A stretch of 64,000 nt of DNA from Pseudomonas sp. ok272 (GTDB lineage Bacteria > Pseudomonadota > Gammaproteobacteria > Pseudomonadales > Pseudomonadaceae). Position numbers and translations under genes: made by a program. Positions 44,100-53,474 of the stretch are shown in pieces. A model generated the notes under the pieces. It was not told the DNA's origin, did not search any database, and was given only the letters and a program-made list of their open reading frames with translations. The stretch spans positions 200,247 to 264,246 of the forward strand of contig NZ_FOCB01000002.1 of the NCBI RefSeq assembly GCF_900109995.1, written 5' to 3'. How positions within the stretch are numbered: the first letter of the stretch is position 1; every line of letters begins with the position of its first letter.

Positions 44100-44585
44100 A
44101 TGACCTTTCCAATCCTGCCTCTGGTCCTGCTGGCAATGCTGGGCACCGCGGTCGCCGCCGAGGTCAGCTACCCGCTGGATGCGCCGGCCCCGAACGGCCG
44201 TCGCCCCGGTGGCATCCTGACCCAGGACCAGCCTGCGCCCCCCATTGCCAGCGACGAAAACAAGGACCTGAAACGCGAACGCAACTACCCCGACCAGCCG
44301 CCGACGATTCCGCACAGCATTCGTGGCTACCAGATCGACAAATACGGCAACAAGTGCCTGTCCTGCCACAGCCGGGCCAACAGTGCGCGCACCCAGGCGA
44401 CAATGATCAGCATCACCCACTACATGGACCGCGACGGCCAGGCACTGGCTGCCGTTGCACCACGACGCTATTTCTGCAATCAGTGTCATGTGCCCCAGAA
44501 AGACGTAGCCCCGTTAGTGGGCAACAATTTCGAGACCATCGACAAAATCCTGCAAGACGACGCCAACGCTGCGCAGAAACCTTGA
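44100..44585 (+). CDS. napB: Periplasmic nitrate reductase diheme cytochrome NapB
   Basis: A 161-aa periplasmic cytochrome with a signal peptide ([18 protein letters not shown]) and two CxxCH heme sites, CLSCH and CNQCH. Other typical segments are [20 protein letters not shown] and HYMDRDG. The AGGAG at 44088 supports the ATG at 44100. It passes electrons from NapC to NapA. Confidence 0.95.
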   Translation: MTFPILPLVLLAMLGTAVAAEVSYPLDAPAPNGRRPGGILTQDQPAPPIASDENKDLKRERNYPDQPPTIPHSIRGYQIDKYGNKCLSCHSRANSARTQATMISITHYMDRDGQALAAVAPRRYFCNQCHVPQKDVAPLVGNNFETIDKILQDDANAAQKP

Positions 44586-44595
44586 GGAGTGCGCC

Positions 44596-45192
44596 ATGAA
44601 AGGATTGTTCGCGTTGCTGAAGGACTATTGGGGCATCCTCTGTCGGCCCAGCGTGTATTTCAGCCTGGGCTTTCTGACCCTGGGCGGTTTCATCGCCGGG
44701 ATTGTTTTCTGGGGTGGTTTTAACACGGCGCTGGAGCTGACAAACACCGAGAAGTTCTGCATCTCCTGCCACGAGATGCGCGATAACGTCTACGTCGAAC
44801 TCAAAGACACCATTCACTACACCAACCGCTCAGGCGTTCGCGCCAGTTGCCCGGACTGTCATGTCCCCCATGAATGGACACACAAGATCGCGCGCAAGAT
44901 GCAGGCGTCGAAAGAGGTCTGGGGCAAGATGTTCGGCACCATCGACACCCGCGACAAGTTCCTCTCCCTGCGCCGTGAACTGGCCGAACACGAGTGGTCC
45001 AGGCTCAAGGCCAATGATTCACGCGAATGCCGTAACTGCCACAACTTTGAGTTCATGGACTTTACCCGCCAGGGCAAACGCGCGGCCACGATGCATTCAA
45101 CGTCATTGGCGAATGGGGAAGCGACTTGCATTGATTGCCACAAAGGCATTGCGCACAAGTTACCGGACATGAGCGGCGTGAAAGGCTGGTAG
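44596..45192 (+). CDS. napC: Tetraheme quinol dehydrogenase NapC
   Basis: A 198-aa membrane-anchored cytochrome of the NapC/NirT family with an N-terminal helix ([19 protein letters not shown]) and four heme sites, CISCH, CPDCH, CRNCH and CIDCH. It takes electrons from menaquinol or ubiquinol. It is last in napEDABC; napF, napG and napH are absent, so this operon depends on NapC only. Confidence 0.95.
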   Translation: MKGLFALLKDYWGILCRPSVYFSLGFLTLGGFIAGIVFWGGFNTALELTNTEKFCISCHEMRDNVYVELKDTIHYTNRSGVRASCPDCHVPHEWTHKIARKMQASKEVWGKMFGTIDTRDKFLSLRRELAEHEWSRLKANDSRECRNCHNFEFMDFTRQGKRAATMHSTSLANGEATCIDCHKGIAHKLPDMSGVKGW

Positions 45193-45278
45193 CGCGGCAC
45201 CTGCGTGATTGCGGCTTCTACGTCTTGGCGTAGCAACGACGTAAAGTTACAGGTACTCAGTGCTTTTCCACAGGAACG

Positions 45279-45305
45279 AAAAAAGACGCCGAAGCGTCTT
45301 TTTTC
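45279..45305. terminator. Bidirectional terminator between napC and tRNA-Gly
   Basis: AAAAAAGACGC, a CGAA loop, then GCGTCTTTTTT: a perfect A/T-flanked hairpin that can terminate the nap operon on the plus strand and the pgsA/tRNA-Gly transcript on the minus strand. Confidence 0.9.
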
Positions 45306-45347
45306 TATGACCTACAGATTTCAATTGAACCCTGTCGATCTTTGTTT

Positions 45348-45423
<76 letters not shown>

Positions 45424-45486
45424 GTCTTGGTGTGGCGTATTCTATAGAAATTCGAATACGCGTCAACCCCTTGATTCAAAAAAGTT

Positions 45487-46047
45487 TTATTTCTTTTCTA
45501 CATCGGTTTGCAGATGCGGCCACGCGGCACGCAGGTACTGCACCATCGACCACAAGGTCAGACCGGCAGACACCAACAACAAGGCGTAGCCCACCAGAAC
45601 CCAGAAGCTGAAGTCCGAAGGATTGGCCAGCAGGATCACCAACGCCAGCATCTGCGCTGCGGTTTTCCATTTGCCCAGGTTGGAGACGGCGACATGCGCA
45701 CGGGCGCCCAGTTCGGCCATCCACTCACGCAGGGCAGAAACGACGATTTCACGGCCAATAATCACGGCTGCCGGTAACGTCAGCCACAAATTGCCATGTT
45801 CCTGCACCAACAGCACCAATGCCACGGCGACCATCAGTTTGTCCGCCACAGGATCAAGAAACGCACCAAAGGGCGTGCTTTGCTCCAAGCGGCGAGCCAG
45901 GTAACCATCGAGCCAGTCCGTCGCAGCAGCAAACGCGAAGACCGAGGCGGAAGCCATATAGCTCCATTGGTACGGCAGGTAGAACAGCAAAATGAAGATC
46001 GGGATGAGCAGGACGCGTAGTACGGTAATCAGATTAGGGATATTCAT
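45487..46047 (-). CDS. pgsA: CDP-diacylglycerol-glycerol-3-phosphate 3-phosphatidyltransferase
   Basis: A 186-aa membrane enzyme that makes phosphatidylglycerol phosphate. The CDP-alcohol phosphotransferase signature DGx2ARx8Gx3Dx3D is complete in [13 protein letters not shown] and [10 protein letters not shown]. Several hydrophobic helices follow. It lies 32 bases after uvrC, on the same strand. The ATG at 46047 rather than 46053 matches the family start [11 protein letters not shown]. Confidence 0.95.
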   Translation of the reverse strand: MNIPNLITVLRVLLIPIFILLFYLPYQWSYMASASVFAFAAATDWLDGYLARRLEQSTPFGAFLDPVADKLMVAVALVLLVQEHGNLWLTLPAAVIIGREIVVSALREWMAELGARAHVAVSNLGKWKTAAQMLALVILLANPSDFSFWVLVGYALLLVSAGLTLWSMVQYLRAAWPHLQTDVEKK

Positions 46048-46079
46048 CGGCACAACTGGCTACGAGGTGAAGGGGCATT

Positions 46080-47903
46080 CTACTCGCTATGCAGGTTTGC
46101 ATAAATCAACTCAGCGAGCTTTTTACTGATCCCCGGTGCTTTGGCGATCTCTTCGATGCTTGCACGAGACAGCTCCTGCAATCCACCAAAATGTTTCAAC
46201 AGGTCCCGGCGACGGGTCGGCCCTACCCCGGCAATGCCTTCAAGTGTCGAAGTACGACGGGTTTTTCCACGCCGGGCACGGTGTCCAGTAATAGCAAAAC
46301 GGTGTGCCTCATCGCGAATCTGCTGGATCAAATGCAGCGCCGGTGAGTCGCCACGCAGGGTGAACTCATGGGCCGCATCGTTCAAATAGAGTGTTTCAAA
46401 CCCGGCCTTGCGCGTCGCGCCTTTGGCCACGCCCAATAGAATCAGGTCAGGCACCGCCAATTCGTTAAGCACGTCCCGCGCCATCGACAACTGCCCCTTG
46501 CCGCCATCCACCAGCAAGATATCGGGCAGTTTGCCCTCGCCGTCCTTGAGTTTGCTGAAGCGGCGCGTCAAGGCCTGGTGCATCGCCGCGTAGTCATCGC
46601 CGGGGGTCACCCCTTCAATGTTGTAGCGCCGATAATCTGACTTCAGCGGCCCTTCTGGGCCGAACACCACGCAGGACGCTACGGTTGCTTCACCGCTGGA
46701 ATGGCTGATGTCATAGCACTCCAGGCGCTGCGGCGGCTCATCCAGGTTCAGCACTTCGGCCAAGGCCTCAAAGCGGGCGGCGACGTGTTGACGATTGGCC
46801 AGGCGCGCACCCAGAGCCTGCTCGGCATTGGTGACGGCCAGCTGTTGCCAGCGCGCTCGCGTACCGCGCACCCGGTGACTGATGGTCAGCTCGCGCCCGC
46901 GCAGTTCATGTATTGCCTCGATCAGGGCCGGAAAGTCTTCGTGAACCACGTTGACGATCAACTCGCTGGGCAAATCGCGCTCAGGGCTGCTGATGAAATA
47001 CTGGCCAAGAAACGCCGCCATGACCTCGGCAACGTCCTCTTCAATGCCCACTTGTGGGAAAAAGTTCTTGCTGCCCAGCACCCGGCCGCCACGCACACTG
47101 ATCAGGTGGACACAGGCACCGCCCGGGTTGATAAACGCCGCCACGACATCCACATCCCCAGTGCCACCTTCCATGCTTTGCTGGTCTTGTACCCGACGCA
47201 GCAGGGAAATCTGGTCGCGCAATTCGGCTGCGCGCTCAAAGTCCAGGGTGCTCGCCGCCTGCTCCATTCCAGCCGACAACTCATCTGTCAGCGCGTTGCT
47301 GCGACCTTCGAGGAACATCACCGAGTGCCGCACATCCTCGGCATACACCTGGGGCTCGACCAAGCCGACGCAAGGCGCCTTGCAACGCTTGATCTGGTAC
47401 TGCAGGCATGGACGGGTGCGGTTCTTGTAGTAGCTGTCTTCGCACTGGCGAACGAAGAAGGTCTTTTGCAGCAGGCTGAGGCTTTCACGGATCGCCCCCG
47501 CACTGGGATAAGGGCCAAAATACTTACCCTTGGCCTTCTTCGCGCCACGATGAATGCTCAGGCGTGGAAACTCGCCATCCGAGAGAAACACATACGGATA
47601 GGACTTATCGTCACGCAGCAGAATATTGTAGGGCGGCCGCCACTCCTTGATCAGCGTCTGTTCAAGCAGCAACGCTTCGGTTTCGTTGGCGGTGATGGTG
47701 GTTTCGATCTGGGCGATGCGCCCGACCAGGGCTGCGGTTTTCGGCGCCAGGCCGGTCTTGCGGAAGTAACTGGCCAAGCGCTTTTTCAGGTTCTTGGCTT
47801 TACCGACGTAGAGCAGGTGCGCATCGCTGTCGAACATGCGATACACGCCGGGGCGCCCACTGCAGGTCGAAAGAAAGGCGCTAGGATCAAACAGATCGGT
47901 CAT
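46080..47903 (-). CDS. uvrC: Excinuclease ABC subunit C
   Basis: The 607-aa UvrC nuclease of nucleotide excision repair. From the N-terminus: GIY-YIG domain ([20 protein letters not shown]), a Cys cluster region, the UvrB-binding UVR domain ([20 protein letters not shown]), the RNase H-like endonuclease domain ([31 protein letters not shown]) and a C-terminal helix-hairpin-helix ([31 protein letters not shown]). Located two bases after the gacA stop, the conserved gacA-uvrC order of gamma-proteobacteria. Confidence 0.97.
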   Translation of the reverse strand: MTDLFDPSAFLSTCSGRPGVYRMFDSDAHLLYVGKAKNLKKRLASYFRKTGLAPKTAALVGRIAQIETTITANETEALLLEQTLIKEWRPPYNILLRDDKSYPYVFLSDGEFPRLSIHRGAKKAKGKYFGPYPSAGAIRESLSLLQKTFFVRQCEDSYYKNRTRPCLQYQIKRCKAPCVGLVEPQVYAEDVRHSVMFLEGRSNALTDELSAGMEQAASTLDFERAAELRDQISLLRRVQDQQSMEGGTGDVDVVAAFINPGGACVHLISVRGGRVLGSKNFFPQVGIEEDVAEVMAAFLGQYFISSPERDLPSELIVNVVHEDFPALIEAIHELRGRELTISHRVRGTRARWQQLAVTNAEQALGARLANRQHVAARFEALAEVLNLDEPPQRLECYDISHSSGEATVASCVVFGPEGPLKSDYRRYNIEGVTPGDDYAAMHQALTRRFSKLKDGEGKLPDILLVDGGKGQLSMARDVLNELAVPDLILLGVAKGATRKAGFETLYLNDAAHEFTLRGDSPALHLIQQIRDEAHRFAITGHRARRGKTRRTSTLEGIAGVGPTRRRDLLKHFGGLQELSRASIEEIAKAPGISKKLAELIYANLHSE

Positions 47904-47905
47904 CG

Positions 47906-48547
47906 TCAGAGGCTGGCATCAACCATGCCATGACGAACCGCCAACAGCGTCAACTCAACATCACTGCTGATCGAAAGCTTCTCGAAAATGCGGTAACGGT
48001 AGGTGTTCACGGTCTTGGGTGACAGGCAAAGCTTGTCGGAGATGATCTGGACCTTCTGGCAGCCAACGATCATCAGGGCAATCTGAATCTCGCGCTCCGA
48101 CAGCGCATCGAACGGTGAATCGTTGCTCGGCTGGAACGACTTGATCGCCAACTGCTGGGCAATTTGCGGGCTGATGTAACGCTGTCCGGCAAACACTTGG
48201 CGAATCGCCTGCACCATTTCATTGAGCCCGGCACCTTTGGTCAGATAGCCCGCCGCACCGGCCTGTAGCAGCCGCGTAGGAAATGGGTCCTCCTCGCACA
48301 CCGTCACCGCCACGATTTTGATGTCCGGGTGGCTGCGCAACAGCTTGCGCGTGGCTTCAAGGCCGCCGATTCCGGGCATTTTTACGTCCATCAGAACCAC
48401 ATCCGGCTTCAACTCACGTGCCTTTAGCAGGGACTCTTCCCCCGACTCGGCCTGCCCGACTACCTGCAGGCCTTCGATGTCAGCCAGCATCCGTGTAATG
48501 CCTGTACGAACGAGATCGTGGTCATCGACTACTAGCACCCTAATCAA
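47906..48547 (-). CDS. gacA: Response regulator GacA
   Basis: A 213-aa two-domain response regulator. The receiver starts [15 protein letters not shown], with the phosphorylated aspartate in [13 protein letters not shown], and the LuxR-type helix-turn-helix is in [14 protein letters not shown] and [20 protein letters not shown]. The start is a TTG at 48547, as no ATG or GTG fits in front of [10 protein letters not shown], and TTG is known for gacA in pseudomonads. With GacS it activates small RNAs that relieve Rsm-mediated repression of secondary metabolism. Confidence 0.97.
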   Translation of the reverse strand: MIRVLVVDDHDLVRTGITRMLADIEGLQVVGQAESGEESLLKARELKPDVVLMDVKMPGIGGLEATRKLLRSHPDIKIVAVTVCEEDPFPTRLLQAGAAGYLTKGAGLNEMVQAIRQVFAGQRYISPQIAQQLAIKSFQPSNDSPFDALSEREIQIALMIVGCQKVQIISDKLCLSPKTVNTYRYRIFEKLSISSDVELTLLAVRHGMVDASL

Positions 48548-48682
48548 GCAGACACCCCGCGATATGGTCTTATTGGTTGCCGGACACCTTAGCAAAAAGC
48601 ATCCGGCAGACCTAGCAGAACGCACGATATAAAAAGTTTCAATACATCTTGGAGGGCCTGAGCCAAACGCCTTACAGACGTT

Positions 48683-49432
48683 TCAGACCTGAGCTACCTG
48701 CCCACTCCATATACCTGAGTTGCGACGTGCAATGACCAACAACTCCCCGACACCGTGGGCCGCCGCGATCAGCGAACCGTCCGCCGCCCAGATCGCGCTG
48801 CGTCCAGCCGACTCCCAACCGCCTGTCGTCCCTGCGTGGTTGGCCATCAACACCACCATTGAATGCTCGGCCGCATACCCCTGGAGCAAGGTGGTATCCG
48901 GCGCATAGCCACCCTCGGTGATCAGCACGCCAGCGGCGTAGATATTCGCGCCGTTGGCAGCAGCCGCTGCGGCATGGCTGGCATGGGAAAAGTCCGCGCA
49001 CACCGCCAACGCCACCCTGTCGACCCCCAAGGCCAGTACCGGACCACCGGAGCCCGGTGCAAAGGCTGCCTCTTCGCCAGCGTGCAAATGCTGCTTGCTA
49101 TAGATACCCAACGAGCCATCAGCCGCCAGCACCAACGCACCGATCAGTACCGGCCCAGTCGGTGACAGGCGGATCGGTATGCCCACCACCGCGCTAATGC
49201 CCAGTTTACGTGCCACGTCACGTAGCGGCTGCAAGACTTGCGCATCGGGGGCAATGGCCAGTTCCGCCGCCAGGCCACGCTCATATCCGGTCAGGGACAA
49301 CTCAGGAAACACCAGCAGTTGCACCCCCTGCGCGGCGGCGGCCTGGATCAGGTGTTGGTGCCGAGCGATGTTGGCCGGCAGATCCCCGGCAATGGAGATC
49401 GATTGAGCGGCGGCAATAACGAGTGTGTTCAT
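48683..49432 (-). CDS. Carbon-nitrogen hydrolase (nitrilase superfamily)
   Basis: A 249-aa amidase-like protein with the Glu-Lys-Cys triad: E in LLVFPELSLTGYE, K in GIYSKQHLH and C in ALAVCADFSH. The normal branch motif around the cysteine is CYD or CNE; here CADFSH puts it in a less common subgroup. Substrate unknown. The ATG at 49432 follows GCAGGG. Stand-alone gene next to gacA. Confidence 0.85.
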   Translation of the reverse strand: MNTLVIAAAQSISIAGDLPANIARHQHLIQAAAAQGVQLLVFPELSLTGYERGLAAELAIAPDAQVLQPLRDVARKLGISAVVGIPIRLSPTGPVLIGALVLAADGSLGIYSKQHLHAGEEAAFAPGSGGPVLALGVDRVALAVCADFSHASHAAAAAANGANIYAAGVLITEGGYAPDTTLLQGYAAEHSMVVLMANHAGTTGGWESAGRSAIWAADGSLIAAAHGVGELLVIARRNSGIWSGQVAQV

Positions 49433-49591
49433 CCCTGCTTTCCCCATGGGCACGCGATTGAATCCCGAAGTCTGTCATAAACGCGCGTTGCGATTGACAC
49501 CCTAGAGGCGAACGTTCAAACCGATAGTATTTTCTGATTGAATCTGCGCCCTCGCCTCTAGTAAGCTCGACGCACTCATCGGAGACACACC

Positions 49592-49723
49592 ATGTTCAAT
49601 ACCCTTTCACCGCTATCTACCGTCAGCGCCCTGCGCTCGGTTGCGGCTGCCCGGGTAAAAAGCAGTGTCGGTGCACCGGTAAACTTTTATTTTGGGTATT
49701 GGTTTAGCCACTGGCGCGCCTGA
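49592..49723 (+). CDS. Aromatic-rich leader peptide 1 of DAHP synthase
   Basis: A 43-codon ORF with a GGAGA ribosome binding site 6 bases before the ATG. Residues 32-41 are NFYFGYWFSHW-like: codons for Phe, Tyr, Phe, Gly, Tyr, Trp, Phe, Ser, His, Trp at 49685-49714, followed by Arg-Ala and TGA. A cluster of seven aromatic codons close to the stop, 50 bases before a strong intrinsic terminator and upstream of the DAHP synthase gene, is the standard design of a transcription attenuator sensing charged aromatic tRNAs. GGGGT at 49749-49753 can pair with ACCCC at 49774-49778, the left arm of the terminator, and so could form an antiterminator. The mechanism is inferred from sequence. Confidence 0.8.
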   Translation: MFNTLSPLSTVSALRSVAAARVKSSVGAPVNFYFGYWFSHWRA

Positions 49724-49772
49724 TACCCACACGGCGGCCACTACTCAAGGGGTCGCCTACCAGAGAATTCTC

Positions 49773-49812
49773 AACCCCCGGTCGGCTTCCCGCCCGGGGG
49801 TTTTGCTTTTTC
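49773..49812 (+). terminator. Intrinsic terminator (attenuator) in the DAHP synthase leader
   Basis: AACCCCCGG (49773-49781) pairs with CCGGGGGTT (49794-49802), a 9-bp G/C-rich stem, followed by TTTTGCTTTTTC. It separates leader ORF 1 from leader ORF 2. Confidence 0.88.
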
Positions 49813-49858
49813 AGCCCCCCACTTTTTAGCGACATCACTGACTTCAAGGGAACACGAC

Positions 49859-50008
49859 ATGAACTACGCCACTTATTACCGCAACGACTTCTCCTTCTGG
49901 CGATTTACCAGCTTCCGCTCGGGACAGCCTGCCGCCTCCGATCGGTCACCTATAGGTGGCAAGCACACACGCCAGGCCAATCCGGCTAATTGTCGAACAC
50001 CCCAGTAG
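49859..50008 (+). CDS. Aromatic-rich leader peptide 2 of DAHP synthase
   Basis: A 49-codon ORF preceded by AAGGGA at 7 bases. The first 20 residues are MNYATYYRNDFSFWRFTSFR, with three Tyr, four Phe and one Trp; the remaining 29 are ordinary polar residues. It ends with TAG 48 bases before the DAHP synthase start. No T-run hairpin follows it; GCGGG...CCCGC at about 50018-50034 could form a stem near the DAHP synthase ribosome binding site, so this second element may act at translation or through Rho. Unlike leader 1, the aromatic codons are at the beginning. Confidence 0.75.
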   Translation: MNYATYYRNDFSFWRFTSFRSGQPAASDRSPIGGKHTRQANPANCRTPQ

Positions 50009-50056
50009 GGCCGAGCGCGCGGGACCTGACCCGCCGCCAGCCCAGGAAGACCGAAT

Positions 50057-51127
50057 ATGAACGCATCCGTCTCTGCTCTGCCGCTGTCCACCTTGAACCC
50101 AGCCAATGAACCCCTGGCCCAGCGCCTGCCCAGTTCATTGCAACTCAAACAGCAACTCCCCCTCGACAGCGCCCTGTCGCAACAGGTTGCCGCCCACCGC
50201 GAAGCGGTCCGCGCGATTCTTGACGGTGAAGACTCCCGTTTGTTGGTCGTCGTCGGTCCCTGCTCGATTCATGACCCGCGATCGGCCCTCGAATACGCAG
50301 AAAAGCTCGCCCGCCTTGCCAGTCAAGTGAGTAACGACATGCTCCTGGTGATGCGCGCCTACGTCGAAAAACCCCGGACCACGGTGGGCTGGAAAGGCTT
50401 GGCCTACGACCCACACCTGGACGGCAGTGACGACATGGTCGCCGGCCTGACCCTGTCACGTGAACTGATGCGCGAGATGCTCAGGCTCGGCTTGCCGGTC
50501 GCCACCGAGTTGCTGCAGCCGATGGCGGCCAGCTACTTCGACGACCTGCTGAGCTGGGTCGCCATCGGCGCCCGCACCACCGAATCGCAGATCCACCGGG
50601 AAATGGCCAGCGGCCTGGGCATGCCCGTCGGCTTCAAGAACGGCACCGACGGCGGCGTCGCCGTGGCCACCGACGCCATGCGCTCGGCAGCCCACCCACA
50701 CCGCCACTTCGGGGTCGACCGCCAGGGTCATCCGGCGATCATTCAGACCCAGGGCAACCCGGACACTCACCTGGTCCTGCGCGGCGGCCATCGCGGCCCC
50801 AACTACGACGCCCGCAACGTGGCGCAGATCCACAGCGATTTGCACGCGCTCAAAATCGCCCCGCGCATCATGGTCGATTGCAGCCACGCCAACAGTGGCA
50901 AGGATCCACTGCGCCAGCCGGCCGTGTTCAATGATGTCCTGGAACAACGCCTGGGCGGTAACCGTGCACTGATCGGCATGATGATCGAAAGCCATCTGTT
51001 CGAAGGCTGCCAACCATTGAGCCCGGCATTGCGCTACGGCGTTTCGGTGACGGACGGCTGCCTGGGCTGGAACGCTACCGAGCAGTTGCTACGGGATGCC
51101 GAGCAAAAACTGCGCGCTATCGGCTGA
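50057..51127 (+). CDS. 3-deoxy-7-phosphoheptulonate (DAHP) synthase, class I
   Basis: A 356-aa AroF/AroG/AroH-type enzyme that joins PEP and erythrose-4-phosphate in the first step of aromatic amino acid synthesis. Segments include LLVVVGPCSIHDPRSALEYA, VMRAYVEKPRTTVGWKG, GARTTESQIHREMASGL, VGFKNGTDGG, LRGGHRGPNYD and MVDCSHANSGKDP, with the metal-binding Cys, His, Glu and Asp residues. Feedback type (Phe, Tyr or Trp) cannot be fixed by eye. Control by the tandem leader ORFs upstream is likely. It is one of several DAHP synthases normal for pseudomonads. Confidence 0.93.
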   Translation: MNASVSALPLSTLNPANEPLAQRLPSSLQLKQQLPLDSALSQQVAAHREAVRAILDGEDSRLLVVVGPCSIHDPRSALEYAEKLARLASQVSNDMLLVMRAYVEKPRTTVGWKGLAYDPHLDGSDDMVAGLTLSRELMREMLRLGLPVATELLQPMAASYFDDLLSWVAIGARTTESQIHREMASGLGMPVGFKNGTDGGVAVATDAMRSAAHPHRHFGVDRQGHPAIIQTQGNPDTHLVLRGGHRGPNYDARNVAQIHSDLHALKIAPRIMVDCSHANSGKDPLRQPAVFNDVLEQRLGGNRALIGMMIESHLFEGCQPLSPALRYGVSVTDGCLGWNATEQLLRDAEQKLRAIG

Positions 51128-51181
51128 CGTGGGGCTTGCTGCTGTTGCGCTCGGAGCGCAACAGCCTCCAACGCCGTCCGG

Positions 51182-52252
51182 CTAGAGCGCCAGGTCAGCC
51201 CTGCGCACCTGCACCTCCACCACCTCGGACACCTCACCCGTACCGTCCTGGCGCATGACGCGGTAGCTCACCCGGACGGTGGAGTCTTGATGCTCGCGCC
51301 AGAATCGGTAAGGCACGATAAACACGCTGGCCTTGCGGTCGTTCACATCGCGGCTATCGCGATGATTAAAATGCGTGCCGTCACACTTCAGGTACACCAA
51401 GTCTCCCGGGGCAATACTCGGCTCATCGATCAGCACCGTGACACCATCCAGCGCCTCGTGCACCTCCAACACCCCCTCACTGGCCTCCAGCACCTGAGGC
51501 AGGGCAAGTACCTGCGGTTCACGGACCCCCACCCTCACCTGTACAGACTCGGAGTAACGCATGGCCAGGCCGGGACGCTGGACGAAGTAGCTGACCGTCA
51601 CAACCTCACCGAGGTTCGAGGCGATGTAGTGAGGGTCAATCCAGAACGACACCTCACCGCCCAACGCACAGGGTGCAATGCTCAGTGAATCGCCGACGCT
51701 GCGACTGGGCGTACTGCCTTGCCACGTTAAAAAAACCGTGTCACCCACGGCCATCGTGGCGTACGGCCGAATGATGACGCGCACACCTTCGCTGACACGC
51801 TCAGGCGCCAGCCAACCGCTGGACGTCTCATCAACCCGCGGGGCGGGAAGGACGTGCGCCGCGTCACCGACCTGCAATTGCAAGGCCGGCGACTTGATCG
51901 GAGCGCCGCATGCAGCCGATTCCAAGGTGTAATGCACTGCGACCGAACCGCCATCGAACGGGTCAATCTGCTCATCACGAACCACGAACAGAATCGGTTT
52001 GCCGACCTGGGCGCAACTGACAAAGTGCTGGATCTCGAAGGCCCCGGTCCCCCCTTCGACATCGATACCGCGCCACACCAGCGTCACACGGTCGCCACTG
52101 GCCATGCCCGAATAGGGCTCGACCCGGAACACCGCGCGATCATTGGCCGGATCGAGCATCCCCTGCTGCTCCCCCTCCAGACGCGGCGCCTGCAGATCCC
52201 AATAGCCTTTGGGTCGCCGAAAGCGCCCCTTCAACCGTCCCTCGATATTCAT
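51182..52252 (-). CDS. Unrecognised protein with three repeated beta-rich domains
   Basis: A 356-aa protein that I cannot assign. It has no signal peptide or membrane segment. Three modules of about 105-110 residues repeat: each opens with a proline-containing strand and an acidic turn followed by G-D-x-V-x-L-x-W/C-x-G (MASGDRVTLVWRG, MAVGDTVFLTWQG, IAPGDLVYLKCDG) and closes with VxVxYxVxR-type strands (VAVHYTLES, VTVSYFVQR, VRVSYRVMR). The pattern resembles Ig-like/fibronectin folds. The GGAGAGG before 52252 supports the start. It may belong to a pseudomonad-specific family; no neighbour clarifies its role. Confidence 0.7.
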   Translation of the reverse strand: MNIEGRLKGRFRRPKGYWDLQAPRLEGEQQGMLDPANDRAVFRVEPYSGMASGDRVTLVWRGIDVEGGTGAFEIQHFVSCAQVGKPILFVVRDEQIDPFDGGSVAVHYTLESAACGAPIKSPALQLQVGDAAHVLPAPRVDETSSGWLAPERVSEGVRVIIRPYATMAVGDTVFLTWQGSTPSRSVGDSLSIAPCALGGEVSFWIDPHYIASNLGEVVTVSYFVQRPGLAMRYSESVQVRVGVREPQVLALPQVLEASEGVLEVHEALDGVTVLIDEPSIAPGDLVYLKCDGTHFNHRDSRDVNDRKASVFIVPYRFWREHQDSTVRVSYRVMRQDGTGEVSEVVEVQVRRADLAL

Positions 52253-52595
52253 AACGCCTCTCCTTTCCCTGGAAAAACGCTGCCGACATTCGACCGGCAA
52301 CGATGTGAGGCGTTATTGAAACCCGAAAGCCCATGGAGCGATGTCAGACGCCCCCACCGACATCGACGACATACGCTGCAACTGCGGTAGGACGCATCCC
52401 AAAAACCGAGGCCAACCCGTGTCAGTGGATCTCTAAATGCGCCGTGCAATGACGCCTCAACACGTGACAATGCCCACAATTTTTATTCCGCATTCAACAA
52501 CGGACAGCGGCTTTTTCGCACACCGCTCGCCAATGGCGGTGCATTAGAGTGAGGACGCGAACACCCCACCGAACTCACGGAATATAGGAACGCAT
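52253..52595. other. Divergent intergenic region
   Basis: No gene seen. It contains promoters for the repeat protein (minus) and the lipase (plus). An AT-rich stretch, ACAATTTTTATTCCGCATTC at about 52478, may belong to the lipase promoter. Confidence 0.4.
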
Positions 52596-53474
52596 ATGCA
52601 ACGGAATGCCACCACGCAACACCCTATTGTGCTGGTCCACGGCCTATTCGGATTCGACAGCATCGGCTCGCTCGATCTTTTCTACGGTGTCAAGCAGGCG
52701 CTCAGGAGCGCGGGTACGCAAGTGTTCATCCCCCACCTCTCGGCCACTCACTCCAATGAAGTCCGTGGCCAGCAACTGCTGGCACAAGTCGATCGGATAC
52801 TGGCCGGGACCGGCACCACCAAAGTCAACCTCGTCGGTCATAGCCAGGGGGCGCTGGCGGCGCGCTATGCGGCAGCGGTTACGCCCGAACGGGTCGCCTC
52901 GGTGACCTCGGTGAGTGGGCCAAACCACGGCTCGGAGCTGGCCGACTGCCTGCGCAAGGCGCTCACCCCCGGGCACCTGCCAGAACAGATCGCCGAGGCC
53001 GTCGCCACCCTGTTCGTCGAGTTCCTGGCCTTTATCGCCGGCACCCCGAAAATCCCGCACAACGCCATCGCCGCACTCAATGCGCTCACGACCGAAGGCG
53101 TGGCGGACTTCAACGCCAAGTACCCCCAGGGCTTGCCGAGCACCTGGGGCGGCAATGGCCAAGAGTTGGTCAATGGCGTGCGCTACTTTTCCTGGAGCGG
53201 CATCGTGGGCAATCTGCGGGATGAAGGACGCAATGCCCTGGATCCACTGCATCATTTCTGCCGCGCTTTCTCGCGGTTCTTCACCCGTGAAGCCGAGCAA
53301 AACGACGGGATGGTCGGCCGCTACAGTTCGCACCTGGGGACGGTGCTGCGCTCCGACTACCCGCTCGACCACCTGGACACGATCAACCAAACCGCAGGCC
53401 TGGTGCGCCAAGGCATCGATCCGGTGGAGCTGTACCTTGCCCACGCCGAGCATTTGAAGCAGATCGGCCTTTAA
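52596..53474 (+). CDS. Triacylglycerol lipase without signal peptide (family I.1, Proteus-like)
   Basis: A 292-aa alpha/beta hydrolase. The oxyanion motif is PIVLVHGLFGFD, the nucleophile serine lies in NLVGHSQGALAARYAA, an Asp in DGMVGRYSSHLG and a His in DYPLDHLDTINQT. True secreted Pseudomonas lipases have a signal peptide and GHSHGG; this protein starts directly at the catalytic core and has GHSQG, as in the Proteus-type lipases that need no foldase. No lif foldase gene is adjacent. A calcium-binding aspartate region near the C-terminus fits the family. Confidence 0.85.
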   Translation: MQRNATTQHPIVLVHGLFGFDSIGSLDLFYGVKQALRSAGTQVFIPHLSATHSNEVRGQQLLAQVDRILAGTGTTKVNLVGHSQGALAARYAAAVTPERVASVTSVSGPNHGSELADCLRKALTPGHLPEQIAEAVATLFVEFLAFIAGTPKIPHNAIAALNALTTEGVADFNAKYPQGLPSTWGGNGQELVNGVRYFSWSGIVGNLRDEGRNALDPLHHFCRAFSRFFTREAEQNDGMVGRYSSHLGTVLRSDYPLDHLDTINQTAGLVRQGIDPVELYLAHAEHLKQIGL

